Shown here in pieces: positions 1-15,100 of a stretch of DNA of 64,000 nt (the stretch's first letter is position 1; every line of letters begins with the position of its first letter). The notes under the pieces are model-generated. The model ran no database searches. It saw only the letters and a list, made by a program, of their open reading frames with translations, and was not told the origin of the DNA. Origin of the DNA: Eudromia elegans. Its lineage: Eukaryota; Chordata; Aves; Tinamiformes; Tinamidae. The DNA lies in NCBI GenBank assembly GCA_003342815.1, contig PTEX01000273.1:186001-250000 (forward strand). Direction: 5' to 3'. The position numbers and the translations under genes are program-made.

Positions 1-48
1 GTCGAAGGAAGAGCAGCCTATGCTTTTTCCTATAACTGAAAAACTTAC

Positions 49-172
49 AGTTTAGATTGATGTCCCCATACGGCAACGGCAGTAACGGCGAGTGCAACGG
101 ATGATGAGTGTAACGGAGAATAGGGTTTCTCTTATAAATTTGTTCAACCACTTCGGCATTCAGGCAGTTCTC
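49..172 (-). CDS. MYO10: MYO10 window exon 31: start of MyTH4 domain
   Basis: 124 bp, residues about 1514-1554: [20 protein letters not shown], then [20 protein letters not shown] and N plus one base. This is the opening of the MyTH4 domain, which with FERM binds microtubules, integrin tails and netrin receptors. Acceptor TTAAACAG, donor GTAAGT. The rest of MyTH4 and FERM lie outside the window. Confidence 0.95.
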
Positions 173-3100
173 CTGTTTAAGAAAGATGAAAAGGTTAATT
201 TGAGGTACAGCACTAGCAGTAATGCAATACCTAGTGTCTGTAAGACACTAAGTAAGTAACTGTAAGTAGCTGTAGAAACATGAGTCATTGGTGTGAACAA
301 CAGTATCTGGTGCTAAATCCAGCTGTGGGCCCTGTGGCTGCCTTGGCACTCTGCACACTGTGAACGCTCAGGGGCTGCTGACCTCGGGCCTTGCGTAAGC
401 CTGCCTTATCTGTGCAGCACAAAAACACAGCAGAGCTGCAGGGGACGAAAACGCATTTTCATAGAGCTTTCTGAGAGGTGTTTTCATTCGGCAATTGTTT
501 TTATTGAAGTCTTTCATAACAGGAATTATATCAAGACATCAATTTCGAGTTTTCTTTAAAAATGTTTCTCTACCATAACTAACCATCTTTTTCACAATCA
601 CCGTAACAAAACAGTCCAGAAAAAGAGCTGCTGTAAACCTGCTGCGCCCATTCTGCCCCTGATGGCTGAGCACCATTCTTAGTCAAGGTCTGACAGATGT
701 GTGAGAACTGTCTCCTGTTACTTCTGAACTTCCTTATATTTTCTACCGTGCTAAAGAACAGGTTTCACGTTCTTGAAATGGAGGATTTGATGTGCCTTTT
801 CCATAGGGAAGAGAGAGGAACCACTATGGAGAAAGGTTAGTATCTGATCTTATTCCTTCTCCTTCTCTTTTGGTGGGGGACCTGGCTAGTCCACATGCTG
901 GCAAGCTGCTTACTGTGGACACAGCCAGTCCCATCCACTGACCCACGAATCTCCACACTGCACTCTACTGGCATAGTGGCCTCTGTTAAATCACACAAGC
1001 CAATAAAGCCTATTACTGTTTTCAAGGGGGAAAAAAAAAAAAAAAAGGTTATCCTTCTTTCCCTTCAACTGATACCACCTATTTTGTTCATAGAGTGCTT
1101 CAATACAACTTCGTTTAGCAGGTAAATGACTACATTCGAGTTCTGCAATTCTCCACGCCATAGTCTGCAATAGTTCTTGTCACTGTGTGATTAAAACTCA
1201 CATTTTCTGCTTGGCAGAAGGAACATAAGAAAAAGAGACTGATTTCAAATATCTAACTGACCCTTCTTTCCCATCCCGCTCTGGTTTGGTTTGTTCCTAC
1301 CTTAATATCCTGAATAAGCTGCTGGGTTGGTGTGTCAATCGGTGCTTTTGTGTCAATCACGTTCTGGATGGCGCTCGACCAACGGGTGGCCTCATTAAGC
1401 AGTTTTGTGTGCAGGCGGTAGCAGTGTTTGCGTCCGTACACAGTCACGTTCCAGTAGCCTAGCACGACAGTAGAAATTATTTCAAAAATAATTTTTATAT
1501 TAAAAATATACCTGTAAAAATACCTCAACTCCTAGCTAAAAACAGGTGCAGTCTCATCAGACCTTGGCTGCTGTATTCCAGGACCTGCTAGCAGTTTCAT
1601 CTTTTTTTTAGGAACTAAGAAGTTGCACCAGTAATAACTCTCCTAAAAACGGACTGCAACTGTGAAAGAGAGAATGAATGCAGAAGGGTAATACCAGAAC
1701 ACAGCTACCAGCATGCAGCACTCATGGACAACATGAGGCAAGTCAATATGAGAGTCTGGTATTACATGTGAGAGTCTTCCAGCAGCAGCTGTGGCACACA
1801 CATAAACAAAGCACATTACTACCTGTAGTAACAGAGCAGTCATTCATTTCACACAAAGGAAGTGGCAACTATGAGAAGAGCAGCACTGCAGCTCATCTTA
1901 TCTCCCTACATCACAGCACAGGCTTTTTTTACAAAGCAGTTCCAACTAAAGGAAATCTAATTAATCTTTCACTATCAAAAACCTCTTTGAAGTGCCCGTG
2001 ACCCCAATGAGGTAACACAGGACAGTCGGCTGTCACATCTCATTTGCAAACAGCCACATCAGAACTGAAAACCAGTTTTGAAAAGGCGCTCCAGAGCTGA
2101 CTCAGATGCAGTATGTAGGTTAGCACAAACTGGACGGTTGCTCTAGATCTTCTCATCCTTGCCCCACCAGTGGCGGTCCTCAGAGCTCTTCTGCCCAAAG
2201 TCATTTAGGGAAAGCGTGCTGCCCAGATGCCTCTCCCTTGCCTTTGATGTGTAAGCATAAGCATTCAAGCTACACTACAACAAGCGTCAGGCTGAGATAG
2301 CTCAAACGTTGCTAAGAACAAGTTTTACTACTGTATACATTATTACTACTGCCTCTTGCCTAGTATGTCCCTGCATTATGCCTCAATGACTTAGGATTTG
2401 TCCAAACTGCCACCTGAGTACTCCACTCGAAATGCCTTTATACACTGTTTGTGGCACAAATAAGGCAAGAGGCAAGCGTACTCCAACACTCACAGACCAG
2501 TACCTGTCTCTTTGAAGATTTTTTCATCGGGTGGGACGACAGAGCAGAGGCTGTTTAGGACCAGCGTCCCCAGCTTCAAAGCGTTCTTCTCCGAGCTCTT
2601 GTAATAGTCCAGAGAATTGTGTGTCAAAACAAACCAGCGCTTCTTTAGTTTTAATGACGACATCTTTGGGTTGTTTTTAACTTCCTTGTGGAGCCATCCT
2701 GTTAAAAACAATCTGAATTGCACTTTCTTTCCTTTGTGGAGTTGCACAAAATTAAGTTGCTAAAAAGTGAGTTGTTTACCTTTTACAGCAAAAATATGCT
2801 GTGTTCAGCCCACATACTAAACAACTTTGAGCAAAATTCTCAAAAAATAGAATGCTTAAAATATTATATAAAATCTATATGGCAAATTATCAACACTGTT
2901 GTTTACCCAGAAAGTTGTTTTGTCAAATTACAAAAATGCTTTTGTGATCATTACAGTGACTTACACAGTACCCTGGGACTGTAATTTCAGATGTATTTTA
3001 TTATGAGTAAACTGCATGATACAATGTAAGAATCCAATATGGCCACACTCTGCTAGCATGTTTCACAGATTGCAATTTGGGAACAATCCCTTAAGGAAAA

Positions 3101-6100
3101 CAGATCTAACTCACTCCAGTATTACTCAGTTCTTACCTCTCACAATGAATTCTTGCCCCTCCACTCTGGTGTCCCCCTTCGACCTCTGCAGTAGGGTTAT
3201 CCAGTGATGCATCTCTTCAGGGGTGTCAGCATTACAGTGAAGAACACGGTTAGCAGTGATGATCACAAATGAATTGGGTCTACGAAAAGAAAAGAAGACT
3301 GAAAAAGCCTCTACAATAAGAGCACACACTGTTTACCTTGTTTGCCAAACAGTTGCCAATGTTTGCATTTTTTATTCAGACACATACCGTCTAGCTCTAA
3401 AGCATTTATTTCAACTCCGCTAAACCTAAAAAAAATACTGGGCATTTGAGAAAACTTAATGCTGGATTTACACTAAAATGCTAGGGCTCCAAATGGTGAG
3501 AAAGTTTATATTAAACTGCAGTTTGTCCTATCTCAAAATAAAACCATGGTGAGAAAGACCTCCAGTCTTTCATCAGCCTTGGATATGAATCAGAACTGTA
3601 TTTTGGGGTCAGAGCTATTTAAAGTGTCTGCTTCAGTAGTCACATTAGCTAAAACCAACTACAGAGCTCCACAATGAAGCAGTGTGTGAACACCGATCCT
3701 GTGGTTCGGATGCGGCGCAACTCAATTTGCAGCCACTACAACCTCCTTTGAATGGGAGCCTGGCTTTCACCCAACCCTCCAGCAGGATTTACCGAAGCAC
3801 GACCAGCGAGCCCAAGTGCAACGTGCTGCGAGCTCTCGGCATCAGAGCGCAGGTTTCCCTGTCTACAAACCACTTGCTTTAACCCTTTACTACCACCAGT
3901 GTTTTCATCCTGGAGCACTCGAACCTTTTAAGAACTGTGTCAGATAGAGCAAAGAGGAGCAACTCAGCCCAGGCTGTTCTGTGGACAGGGACTTCATTGT
4001 ACAGGTCTAACAAGGAAAGCGTCGGGTAGAGCAAGGAACTACCAAATCAAAATGTTTATGGGGGAGGAGATGCTCACCCAAACGTTCTCCAAAAACTGTA
4101 CATGCCATTTAAAGGCCAGATTGAGAATCAATGGAAAAAAAAAGATAAAAAACTAACATTAATAAAATGTTTAGGAGATAATAACACATGGTGAAGGGAC
4201 TCCCCTACAGTAAACCAAGCGACAGATGAGAAGCATGCAGCTAAGCTCTAATGATGTAATAATAAATAATAATAAACAATAATAATAAACAATAAAAATC
4301 AGCGGCCTTTGGAGATCCTTTATAGAAGGGGGAAAAAAATATTTAGTGTTGTGATGATCACTGCCACAAGATGGGTAAGGAGTGAACAGAGTTTTGGTCA
4401 CATTCACAATGGAGAAAGTGTCAAATTGTTCTAGGAAGAGTGGTGAAGGAGGACACTGGGACAGACGTGAACCAAAGAACTCTGTCTTTTAAGAAGTAAC
4501 TTAAAACCAATTGTTTCACACATTGGCAATCAGCAGACTGGAATGAACTGTTACAATGCAAATAATTTCTCACAGCCAGTAATGTTATAACTGGTCAAAA
4601 CTCGGACCCAGATGACATTTTTTCTCTTAGATACTGTGACCAGATTTTTGAGGCCACATTGTCGTGTTTGTTATAAAAACACTCACTCACACACGTGGTT
4701 CTATTCTGGAAAATATTTTTCATCCAACTCACTATCCTACAAGAAATATTCCCATCCTGCACAAGGAGATAAATGGCAAAATGTTAAGAGAATTTTTATG
4801 CCTACCGTGTCGCTAAAGGAATGGAAAATAAGACTTCTCTTTTCAGAAGCATTACTTGTATAACTAAAAGACATACTTTAGGGTCACTTTAGTAACAAAA
4901 TTGCTGAACTGTGCATATATGGAGCAATGAAGCTCCCACAGAAAAAAGGCAAAATTCCCACTTTTCCTTTGTATTTGATACTACCACAAGGGAGGCAATA
5001 ACAAACCATTTTCCTGTGTGGTTGGTCAGCAGAATATGGAGACTAACATATAAAGCATCAGATTTCATTTAGAGAAAGGAGAAAAAGAAAGGAAGTTACC
5101 AGCATGGTTCTGACTTACCTATCTGGATTGTCAGCAGCACACACAGAATCAATCAGTCCTACATCGAGAGTACCCTATAAATAAATACCAAACCAGAAAA
5201 GGAGGAGGACATTTACTATGGTATTACTCACTGTACACTGCTCAAGAGATAGGTGAAAGGAGTAGCAGCAAAATGAGCTGCAGATTTTGACATTACTTCT
5301 TCCTAACCACTAAAATTACAGAGAGGAAAAGTAAGACTGAGATAAACAGATCTGATATGAGATTATATTGTTATGTTGGAGTCAGCTCCAAAATTGCCCC
5401 TATTTTTCTATGCTTGCAAACCTGCTTTAAGTTTTGACCTGAAAGTGCCATCTCATTGTAAATAGCATCCTCTCAGAATAAATGTATGCAGTCATTATTT
5501 CCCTTGCTTGATAACAGGTTTTACATTTTCCACACTATTTCCAATACATATTGTATAGCATGATGAAGGCAGCACTGGAAAATTTGCTCTTGAGTTTGTA
5601 ATTTACTCATTAACTGTATCTTCTGCAAGATTTCACATTCCAGATTGAAGTAGTCTGACAGAGAACTGGACCTAAATAAATGAATAATTAAATAAATAAA
5701 TGCCACTGTGACTTTTTGTCAAGGTGAATGAAAGAGGGCATAGGAACTCTGTCCCTACCCTTCTGTACGTGCAAGGCATGGCTTGCAGCCTGCGGTCAGT
5801 GTCACAGCTACCACTACACTTAAGGAAAAACAGGTTGTGATCGACAGAAGCTACATATTCAAGTCGACGGCCACCACAGTGTCCCTTCTTTTCTAAAAAC
5901 TCTTGCTTTGCAAAGCTCTTCTTCAGGTCTAGACTTACCACAGCATTCTGCGGATTTGCCTGCTCATCGTGCATCTCTCGGATCTCTTGCTCGGTGGACG
6001 CATGCACTTGACTCAGGACACTAAACCACTGGCTGGGGAGAGAAAGGCAGCAGTGTAAGTGGGGTGTTGCTCGGGCACAAGCCTCTCGTCACCTTTGCTC

Positions 6101-9100
6101 TGCAGAGACCTAACAGGTTCTTCAGGTTTTTGACGTTGCTTAAGATCCCTGTTGTCAACAGGCCTGAAAGCAGCAAGGCCTTATGTTGCTTGAGGTGACC
6201 TGGGATACTAACAAGTCCCCTCAGATCTCCCCTTCAAATTCATGTCGTAGCTCTCTATCTGAAGGCAAAAATCAGGTAAAAAGAAGTGGGATCATTGAAA
6301 AAAAAAAAAAAGGAGTAATCACACTGCAATGCCTGAATGATCAGGACGCATCCTAACCACACATTCTACACATTTAATCCTAAAACCCCAACATCATGAG
6401 CCACACACAGAAAGCCTTTTGTCAGACTCCCAGCCCCCAAATGATAAATTCTGCTGCACTGATGATGGGAATGGCAGTAGTTTCTTACAGCGATATTTCT
6501 GCGAAGTCCACCAAATCTTCTGTACAAGACCAAACGAGAGGGGAAGAAGAAGAATCCCCCCAAGCAACTATCTCTATGTTTTACATCCAGCTGCTAGAAG
6601 GCCTGGAGTCAACTTGTGCCACTCCAGCAGCCTTGCATTTTCCCCGGGAGATTGGAGCCATGTTTCCAGTACTCCAGTGCCTCGTGGGGAGCAGTACTTG
6701 CACATTTTAATTGCAACCACACCTTCTGCTTCTGGGAAATCTCTACCCTCCTGGCACTTGTATATGATCAAGTTCAACTGCTCCGAGCAATCCCACTGAA
6801 ATTTGAGGGCAGAGCTTGGCCTGTTTGGCAGGTTCCTGAATGCCATTCGTTGAGATACAAATTTGCCATTCTAATGAAAGTCACCTGGGGCCAAGTTTTC
6901 AAAGGGCTGCAAAGCCCAGCCTTTCAAATTGACTCCTCACTTCTCTGCAGAGAGCTCCTGCCAACGCCAGTGAGGGAACAAATGCAAAATTGCTGGCTTT
7001 ATAGTTAAAGCTGTCTTCTCTGCAAGTGCTCATAGTCACAGAATTCATGCCTATAATGCTGAATTGCTGCTTATGTTTTCACTAGAAATATCACAATGTG
7101 TGAAGAAAAACAACAATTCAGAGCATGTGACAGCAGAAAAGAAGATGGGAACGCACTTGACTTGTTTTCCCAGAAAGCTCTTTCGTTAGGACTCAAGGGA
7201 TGCCCGCAGACGGGCCGTGCACGACACTCGCTGTGCGGAATGGCAAATGACATGAGACGTGGCCACTGGAAACCCCTCCGAGTGCTCCGAGCGGAGCAGA
7301 CCCGGACAGGGGAACCAGTGAGCAGAGGAGCCTTCACCCCAACTACCAAAGTTTCCCCACAGATTAAATCCAGCTTTCCCTTTGGGATCAGTAATTGCAA
7401 ATCTATTTAAAAGTCCCTCTTTTTTAAAAAAAAAAAAGGATTCCATCACACTGTATGGCCAGTTATTACTGGCTTTTAAAAACCAGTACCGAGTTTTCCT
7501 AGTCTCATGTACTCTTTGGTTTTTTATTATCTTTTGTTTCACTTCCTAAAATTCAGGAATATAGGAAAAAAATGGATCTGAAAGAAGTAAACTCACCAGA
7601 ATGGCTAACAATTCATTATTTCTCCAAATAGACTTCCATGATTAAAACAATCTTTTTTGTTTTTGTTGTTGTTGTTGCTTTTTGATTTTCATGTTTCTGC
7701 CTTTTTCCATTTCATAGAAAAGCAAACTCAGAACATTCCCTGTCTGAGCGCAAAGTTTTTCAGGGCGAGTGTGAAAAACAAACTAACCAACAACAGCAGC
7801 AGCAAAACACAAAACTGGCCAGCAGAAAGCTGAATTATGTGTATTTTGTTTACTACACACAATGACAGTGAAATACTCCTCCATGTTTAGGAAAAGAGAT
7901 ATACATGACAACAGACATAGAAGTCTGGTAATTTGCTATTGGTCCCTGTGGAAAATTTATTCTTCACTTTTAAACTTTATCACATCACACAAGAATCTTA
8001 ATGCTAGAAAGTTCATACTTATTTCAAGTGTAATTTTAGCAATGCCTAAAAATGAGCAGCAATTCTACACTGTTAGCACTGCTAAATTTAAATACAGTAT
8101 CCTGTGATATAGGGAAGTATTTTACTTATTTAAATAAAAGTATGAAGCAACTTTCAAGCCTGTAGAGCAAAACTAGCTCAGGTAATTTTGACATCCTCTA
8201 TCTGGCCTTGGGGCAGCAAGATGGTTGGATAATACTATTAGATTACTGAGTTCACTAAAAATATTTGATTTTATAAAAGTTCTCATTTATATGAGAGCAA
8301 GTATGTTCACAGAAACTGTAGTGTGGGGGGTTTTGGTTTATTTTGCTTTTTTGAAAGACACTGCAACCTATCGGACAAGTTAAGCTTGCTCCTCACCTAC
8401 CAGCCTTGCAGTTTTCCTCCGGAGTTTGATATGGATCCTTTAGAAACAAAAGCCAGGCCCTTTTTAGGGCAGTAGAAAGGGCAATACTATGTTGCATCCT
8501 CTTCTCATTCATGAACATGTTTTCACCCTAAATCCTGTGACTGCATTACAGCTTTTATCTGAAAATATTTTAGGCCTAAAGAACAGGACTTTATTTCAGA
8601 GATGACAGGGTCCTAATTACTGAATTAATCTTTTCTACAGGCAGGAGAATGACCAAGAAAAGCAGCCCAAGAAAGGCAGATTATTGTCCCTCTTCGGACA
8701 CATTGTATGTCAGGGAGTTCCAATAACAAATGGGGAAGTCACACACAGTCACGTTCTCGACAAAGTTCCATTGACAGTTTGACTCTTCCCACAGGTTTCT
8801 TTTCTCAGCAGCCTTTCAAAAGTGTGCCAAATGCAAAGTGCTTTCCTCAACTTACCTCTTTTGTGATAATGGGCAAACAGAATGATGAGCATGAGTTAGA
8901 ATGGTATGGAGATCAAGAAAAACAAAACCAAAACCATTATTTTCATACCTTGCATCCTCAGGAGACTCAGCAACCAAATGATAGGTTCTGTCACCCATGA
9001 TTAGATCAATACCATTTTCTTTGCCAGTATTATCAACAATCTCTCTGAAAACAAGACAAACAGAAAGATTTCATATCAGAGATCTTCAACATATTTTGGA

Positions 9101-12100
9101 AATGCCGTTACCCTGCAAGGCTCATGAATTACTGACACCTAAATCTCCAGCAATTAGCATTAAGCAGGCTCATTTGCAGAACGCACAGCTGGATCAATTA
9201 TCCAAAATCTAATTGCAGCGTTTTCTGGCACACATTACAAATATTGATAGTGCTATGAATGTCACTATTCCAAGTTGACTATTCTCTTAGTGTTTTAATA
9301 AGAAGTAAAGAAAAAGTATTATCAAAGCTTGAAAGAGGCAAAGAGCTGAGAAATGGACTCATTTATGAACTCACTGGAGTGGTGAAAGGAAAGCTATTAA
9401 AGAATAAGTAAAATAAATAAATAAAAACACTGATTAGTAATTCTGTGCAGGAGTCAATGGAGTCCATTCAAAAAAACTATTTTGAAAAAAACCTGAGTAC
9501 TCATCTTCTGAAAAACATCTTCCTGATAATTTAGGCATCCAAATACTGCTATATTAAAAATCATGAACTATAAAGGACAAGATTCTTAAGAAGTAAACTA
9601 AGTATTATGTAACATTTGGAACTTTCTATTTCAATTTAACACTTTGCCTAAGCTTAAAAAATCAGCTTGTTTTTCTTTCTGCTGTTTTACCATACTTGTC
9701 TGAGGCATGTTATTTCCTTCTTAATTATCTATACTCCCTTCTCAGTTAGACTGTTCTCATAAATCTCTCTCCTACATACCAAGTCTGTAAGCAACATTTA
9801 TAGGCCTCACGAGGAAAATTTCTACATCTTCTATTGAAATATCATTCTGCATATTTTTATTTAATTTTGCCTCCTTCTGTCCAAAGACAGTGTCTGCAGA
9901 GTTCACTCCAGTTGTGAATTTTAAGTGAAGGAGCCCAGGATTTACTTTATTTGTAAAGGCTCCCTAATATGGAGTAGTTAATTACGTAAGATGTATGTTA
10001 GGAATTTGCTCTGTGAATGTTAAATTTACCTAGAAAAAGTATTGCTTATTTCTCATAATATAAAACAAGTAGCTTTTATTTTAGTAATTTTATCTACAAA
10101 TACTCATCGATTGCATCTATAGTTCAAGTTAAATCCAAGAATCTTTGCACGACTATTTTAAAGATAAGTTTAACAATAACAAAAAATTCTCCAGGCTACA
10201 GTCAGTAAAATTGTATGGATAACAAAGAAGGATTAAATTAACTAAAAAAAAAAAGCACTAAATAAATGCTATATCACATGAGGCAATCAAATTCAGCTGA
10301 AACAAACAAAAAAAGGTGGTAGGAACTTGATTGTCTTCTCAGAGATTTACTTGCCAGCCAGCTGCCCATTGCTTCTACATGAGCAAGTCAAGATACTCAC
10401 TGAGTGCGTTTACTTTGTTCTGCTTGAATTAATCTAAGCTTTTAATTTAGGTTAAATACTCTGTACAATTAACGAAATAAAGCAGATAGTGGCAGTTTAC
10501 AAGGAGCAGAGTGAAACTGAGCATTACAGGCAAACCTACTCGCTTCTAGCATGAAGGACAGCTTAGGTACACTTTAATGCATAAACTGGACTACCAACAG
10601 TAGCAGGCTCTGAGTTTTTTAGATAATCCACAAATTTATAAAATGCGCTGTTTAATAGGGAATTCACTATCCCTTAAAAAACTTTTTTGATGCATGCCCA
10701 AAGAAACCTCAATCAGTTAAAATTGTAAGGCATCAGGCACTTTGCTAGCGAGACATAAGTCGTTAAACTAAATATACTAATTCTAAATGTTTGAAATGAA
10801 CATATGCATTCTAAACACTTCTCCATCAAACTGCTCCATAACTGCTTCAAAGATATAAAGAAATCCTAAGTAAATTCAGAAGTACAAGCTCTGACCCATG
10901 CAAGCTTGAGTATATTCACGGCATATTAACTCCACCCATTTGAGGTTTGCCTATAGCATCAGACTTGGCAGTGTGCCCCAAATTGCCTTGGGGATGATTA
11001 CTAAGGCTAAGCAGGGCCTCTAGTCTGAGGGAACACACAGATGGGTTCATTACAGACACAATTTTCCCAAGTATTCAACACTGGCTTAACTTTGGGCACT
11101 CTGTGGACTTAAGAGAGAGTCAAGTAAAGACAACATTTACTTTCAAGATCTTTGTCACACATATGCCCAAGCTTGCACACATGCAGTTTGAAGTCAGGGC
11201 ATTCAACATGACATCAGATTAAGCCCCAAGAAGCCTTTAGGAGGAACTATGACACATATAAACCTACTTGGCTGTTCGGACATCAATGGCACCTTTTAGC
11301 TTTTCTTCACTGTCATTTTCAAAGTACATCAACCTGGACTGTCTGAGAACAAACCATCGTTTCTTCCAGTTCCTTCTGGAAAGCGTAGACGATCCACCCC
11401 CCTTTTTGTGAAGCCAACCCTGTTTAAGTGCTTCCTGCTTGGAACGAAACCACAGGAAGGTCTCATCTTTCAGGACACACCAGCGTCGCTTCCATGTGTT
11501 TATTAAGCCACCTGCCAAGAGAGACAGACATTTGTTTATAAGCAGTTAAGCCAAGCAATTGTATCATAAAACAAAAGCCGTTCCCAAACCAAGACTGGAA
11601 GACGATGATCAATAATGCTGCAACTAACCTGAGTCTCTGCTGAGAGCCATGAAACCAAAGATCTCATTTTCACATATTCTGAAGACCACCTTATTGATTG
11701 CAATCTAAAGGTCCCTAAATTATGAAACAGTCTTACTGAAAACAAGAATAAGATCTTCAACACTACTTTCAATAGATCTCAATGATAATCCAAGAAAAGC
11801 TATAAGTGTTCAATCCTTTCCTCTCATTTTCTTAAACACTTACGGTTAGTAAAAGGGAAATGCAAAACCACAAAATCTAAAAACCTGCACTTAAGAGTTG
11901 AAAATATACTAGGGTCAACTGAATCACGACAAAGCACCTGTACAGTTTAACTTCATGCAAGGTTTGTTATAGGTTTTCAGGGACAGGAAGCCACTTTCTC
12001 TACTCAAAATTTGGTACAACTTGACTTTGGGGGTTATTCTGCTATATTTGCACTGGATATTTCATTGTTTATGAGCCAGGAAAGACTTCATATGAAACAT

Positions 12101-15100
12101 AGGCAGACCAAAAATATTTCCAGAGGAGTAAAATACTGCCAAATGTGGGTCATGGCAAGTAACTTAATTTCAGAGCAGTTCTCTCCAGACTTTTCTGTTG
12201 CCCATTGAAAAATTAGCAAATACTTTAATTCTACAGGTATGGGAGCACAAGGTGTACTAAACATTTCCAGTTATTTTTCAGCTTTATCCAATTCTGATTC
12301 ACCCAATACCTTTCATGTACAGAAAACTGTGGAAGTAGGGCAGGCTGACACAGCTGTAGACTGAATCCCTCCGGTAGGAAAGTTCATCATCTGTATCAAA
12401 CCTGGAGTCAAAGTCTTCTTCACTGTCTTCAAACTACAGAAGAAAAGAACACAGGTGAAATGACCTTTAAGGAAAGAATTTAGAGAAAGCAGTTTTAGAA
12501 GACCAAAGCCAAACCATCTTATGATATATGCTAAAGAGCAGCAATCCTGGCTGTGTTTTGTCCACCTTCCTGAGGGGAGCACGCTTTAGTAGGTGGAATG
12601 AGTCACTAGGATAAGTTAAAAATTGAGAGTGCTCAGCATTTTGCAGCCTGTCCTCTTTGATTATACCCTAGCCCTAATTTAATGTAACAAATCTATGAGA
12701 CAGCTTCGTAGCTGACTAGGGAAGTTCTCCAGAAGCAGGGACCAGGTAACTTTCCGTTCTGTTTCTCACTCACACCCCCAGCCACGAAGTCCAAAGCAGT
12801 CCTGACCAGAGGCAATTGGAAGTGTTCTCCGCAGAGACAAGAACATCAGTTCATCCCCAGGACCAGGACAGATAGATCAAGACAGCTCTCTGACTGCATT
12901 TCATTATCTCAGTTGTAATAGTCATTTTAGTGTTATCATTTTCCTCAGAAATATGTCAATGTTGCTGAAATACCTTTTCTCATTTACCCAATCACATAGT
13001 CTCAGAGAATTAACCTGGGGGTGATAGAGGAAATCATGTTCTTGTGAAAATATTTTTAAGAATAAAGCGCACAGTATGTTCAGTAGGCACTGAAGAGCTC
13101 TTCAAGATGAACGTGTGCCTCAAGAATGCCATTTCAAGAACCCCACAACATTTTCCATCCTGTGACATTAATTCACAAAGCGGTGTCAATACACATCTGG
13201 CTTTTCAGGGATGTTTGCAAGCTGCTTGTTTGGTTCCAACTTGCATGTATAACCAAAGACACTTTTTCTTTAAGTCATTTTCCCCTGTGTCCCTCTCTGC
13301 AAATACACAAACAAAAGAAGTTTGCTTGAGAATTGTATCCGAGGCCACACACAGAGGTCCTTGCCAAATGATGTGCAGTTCTGCATTAAACCAGATGGAA
13401 CAATATACTCGCAGAAGCGGAGTCTGGAAAAACTAAGGCACAATCAGCATTTGAGATGGTTCTAACTCTAACGCACTCACTCCACCAGCATCTAGATGGC
13501 AACAGATAGCTGTGCCCCAGTGCAGGGCAAGCATGTCTAACCTCATCCAACACATTCATAGAGCTATATCAATTATTAGACAACAAAACCACAGATACTT
13601 ACAGAAGACTGAGCCCCTTCAGAACTAAATCTGTATGCTCCAGAGCTGTTGTATGTCCCCACTGAGCACCGGTAGTCAGGGGACCACTGGCTACTGTGTG
13701 AATTAGAGAAGGTCACACTGCTGCCAGAAGTAATAGCACCATCTTCATAATCATCTTGGTCGTAATCATAGTCTCCATCAGGAGCAATGAGTTCCACAGA
13801 ATTCGGGGGCCTGCACGATACGTTCTCCGGCATGCAGTATGTGGATTCACCGCTTGAAGAGTTGTGCAGACTGACTGAGTCGTGGGCAGGAGGTATAAGC
13901 ATGGTGTTGCTAGCAGCAGGAATTGTTGGCACCACAGTATCATTCATGTAGGGATCTTCTTCTGAGGAATCATCACTTGTTCTGATGCCGCTCGTCCTTT
14001 GGTCAGAGTGGCCGTGCTCACTAGGGTTGGGCGAATCCTTAAACGCATCATCATCAGCTTCAAAGCCTTCATCTACCTCCTCCTCAGGATACGGCTGGCT
14101 GAAGTTAAAGTTGGGCTTCTCAATGCACGCGTTCCCAGTCCGTGCTGCGAGCTCCGCAGGGTACCCGCCCGCCACCGACAGCGACCTCTCGATGTTTCGG
14201 ACACACTCGTCGATCTCATCAAAGTTCAGCGATTCCAGAAACTCCTGGGCTGCCCGGCACGCCTCGTCCTCAAGCCGCCTGAGCTCCTCATCTCGGAGCT
14301 GCTGCAGCCTCTGCAATGAAGCCTCCGTCAAGGACAGCTCCTGCTGCTCCTTCATGCGCTGCAGGTCTTCAATTTCCTTTTCCAGGCGCAAGATTTCCTC
14401 CACCTGCCTGTTTTCCTTCTGCTTCTCCACCTCTCGCTTCAGCTCTGCCTCCTTCTGGGCTTTCTGAACGGCAGCCAGTTCCTGCTGCTTCCTCTCTTCT
14501 TCAGCCTACATTCAAAAAGAAAAAAAAAAAAAAGAAAGCAAAATAAAACTGCAAACCCAGGATTTCTTATTTTGATGTTACTAAAGCATTATACTCCAAC
14601 CATACTGCTCATTTAAAAGGCCCCTACATAGAAAAGAGTTGTAATTTCTCCTACTCACAGACCCTGGAAAACTCACGTATGTGCAGAAAGTCCAGTCTTT
14701 GCCAGAAATTAAATGAAGCATGAGGTGAAAGAAATTTCCATGCAAACAACTGTATCAGGTTTCCTTTGGCCTTTATCTGTCAACTACTGTAAAAAGTTCA
14801 GTTTAAATGCCACAGATGCCTTTATTTAATTACTTGTTTTTTAAAGGCTGGTCTGAGATATTCCAATAAACAGAATGGCAGAAAGCATTAAGTAACATTT
14901 ACCTGTTGGGCGAGACGCTCTGCTTCTTGCCTTAGTCTTTCCCTGAAAGTAAAGGAAGAAAAAAAAAGTTAGCAGATCAAGCTCAGCACAAGCTCATCAC
15001 ATACTTACACTGGGGCAATAGCTACATTTACAGAGATCATTTGCCACATGAAAAGGAAAGCCAAAAATAAGATCACTAAGGATATGTTTATGAAAACGAA

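Noticed and set aside
10970-11030. Weak similarity of GGCTAAGCAGGGCC to the 5S-derived head of an old SINE
   Set aside because: Only a dozen or so bases agree and the promoter box order is not present.
11260-11270. Apparent TAG stop right after the RTAK residues of exon 24
   Set aside because: It lies in the donor AA|GTAGGT; the lysine codon is completed by the first base of exon 25.
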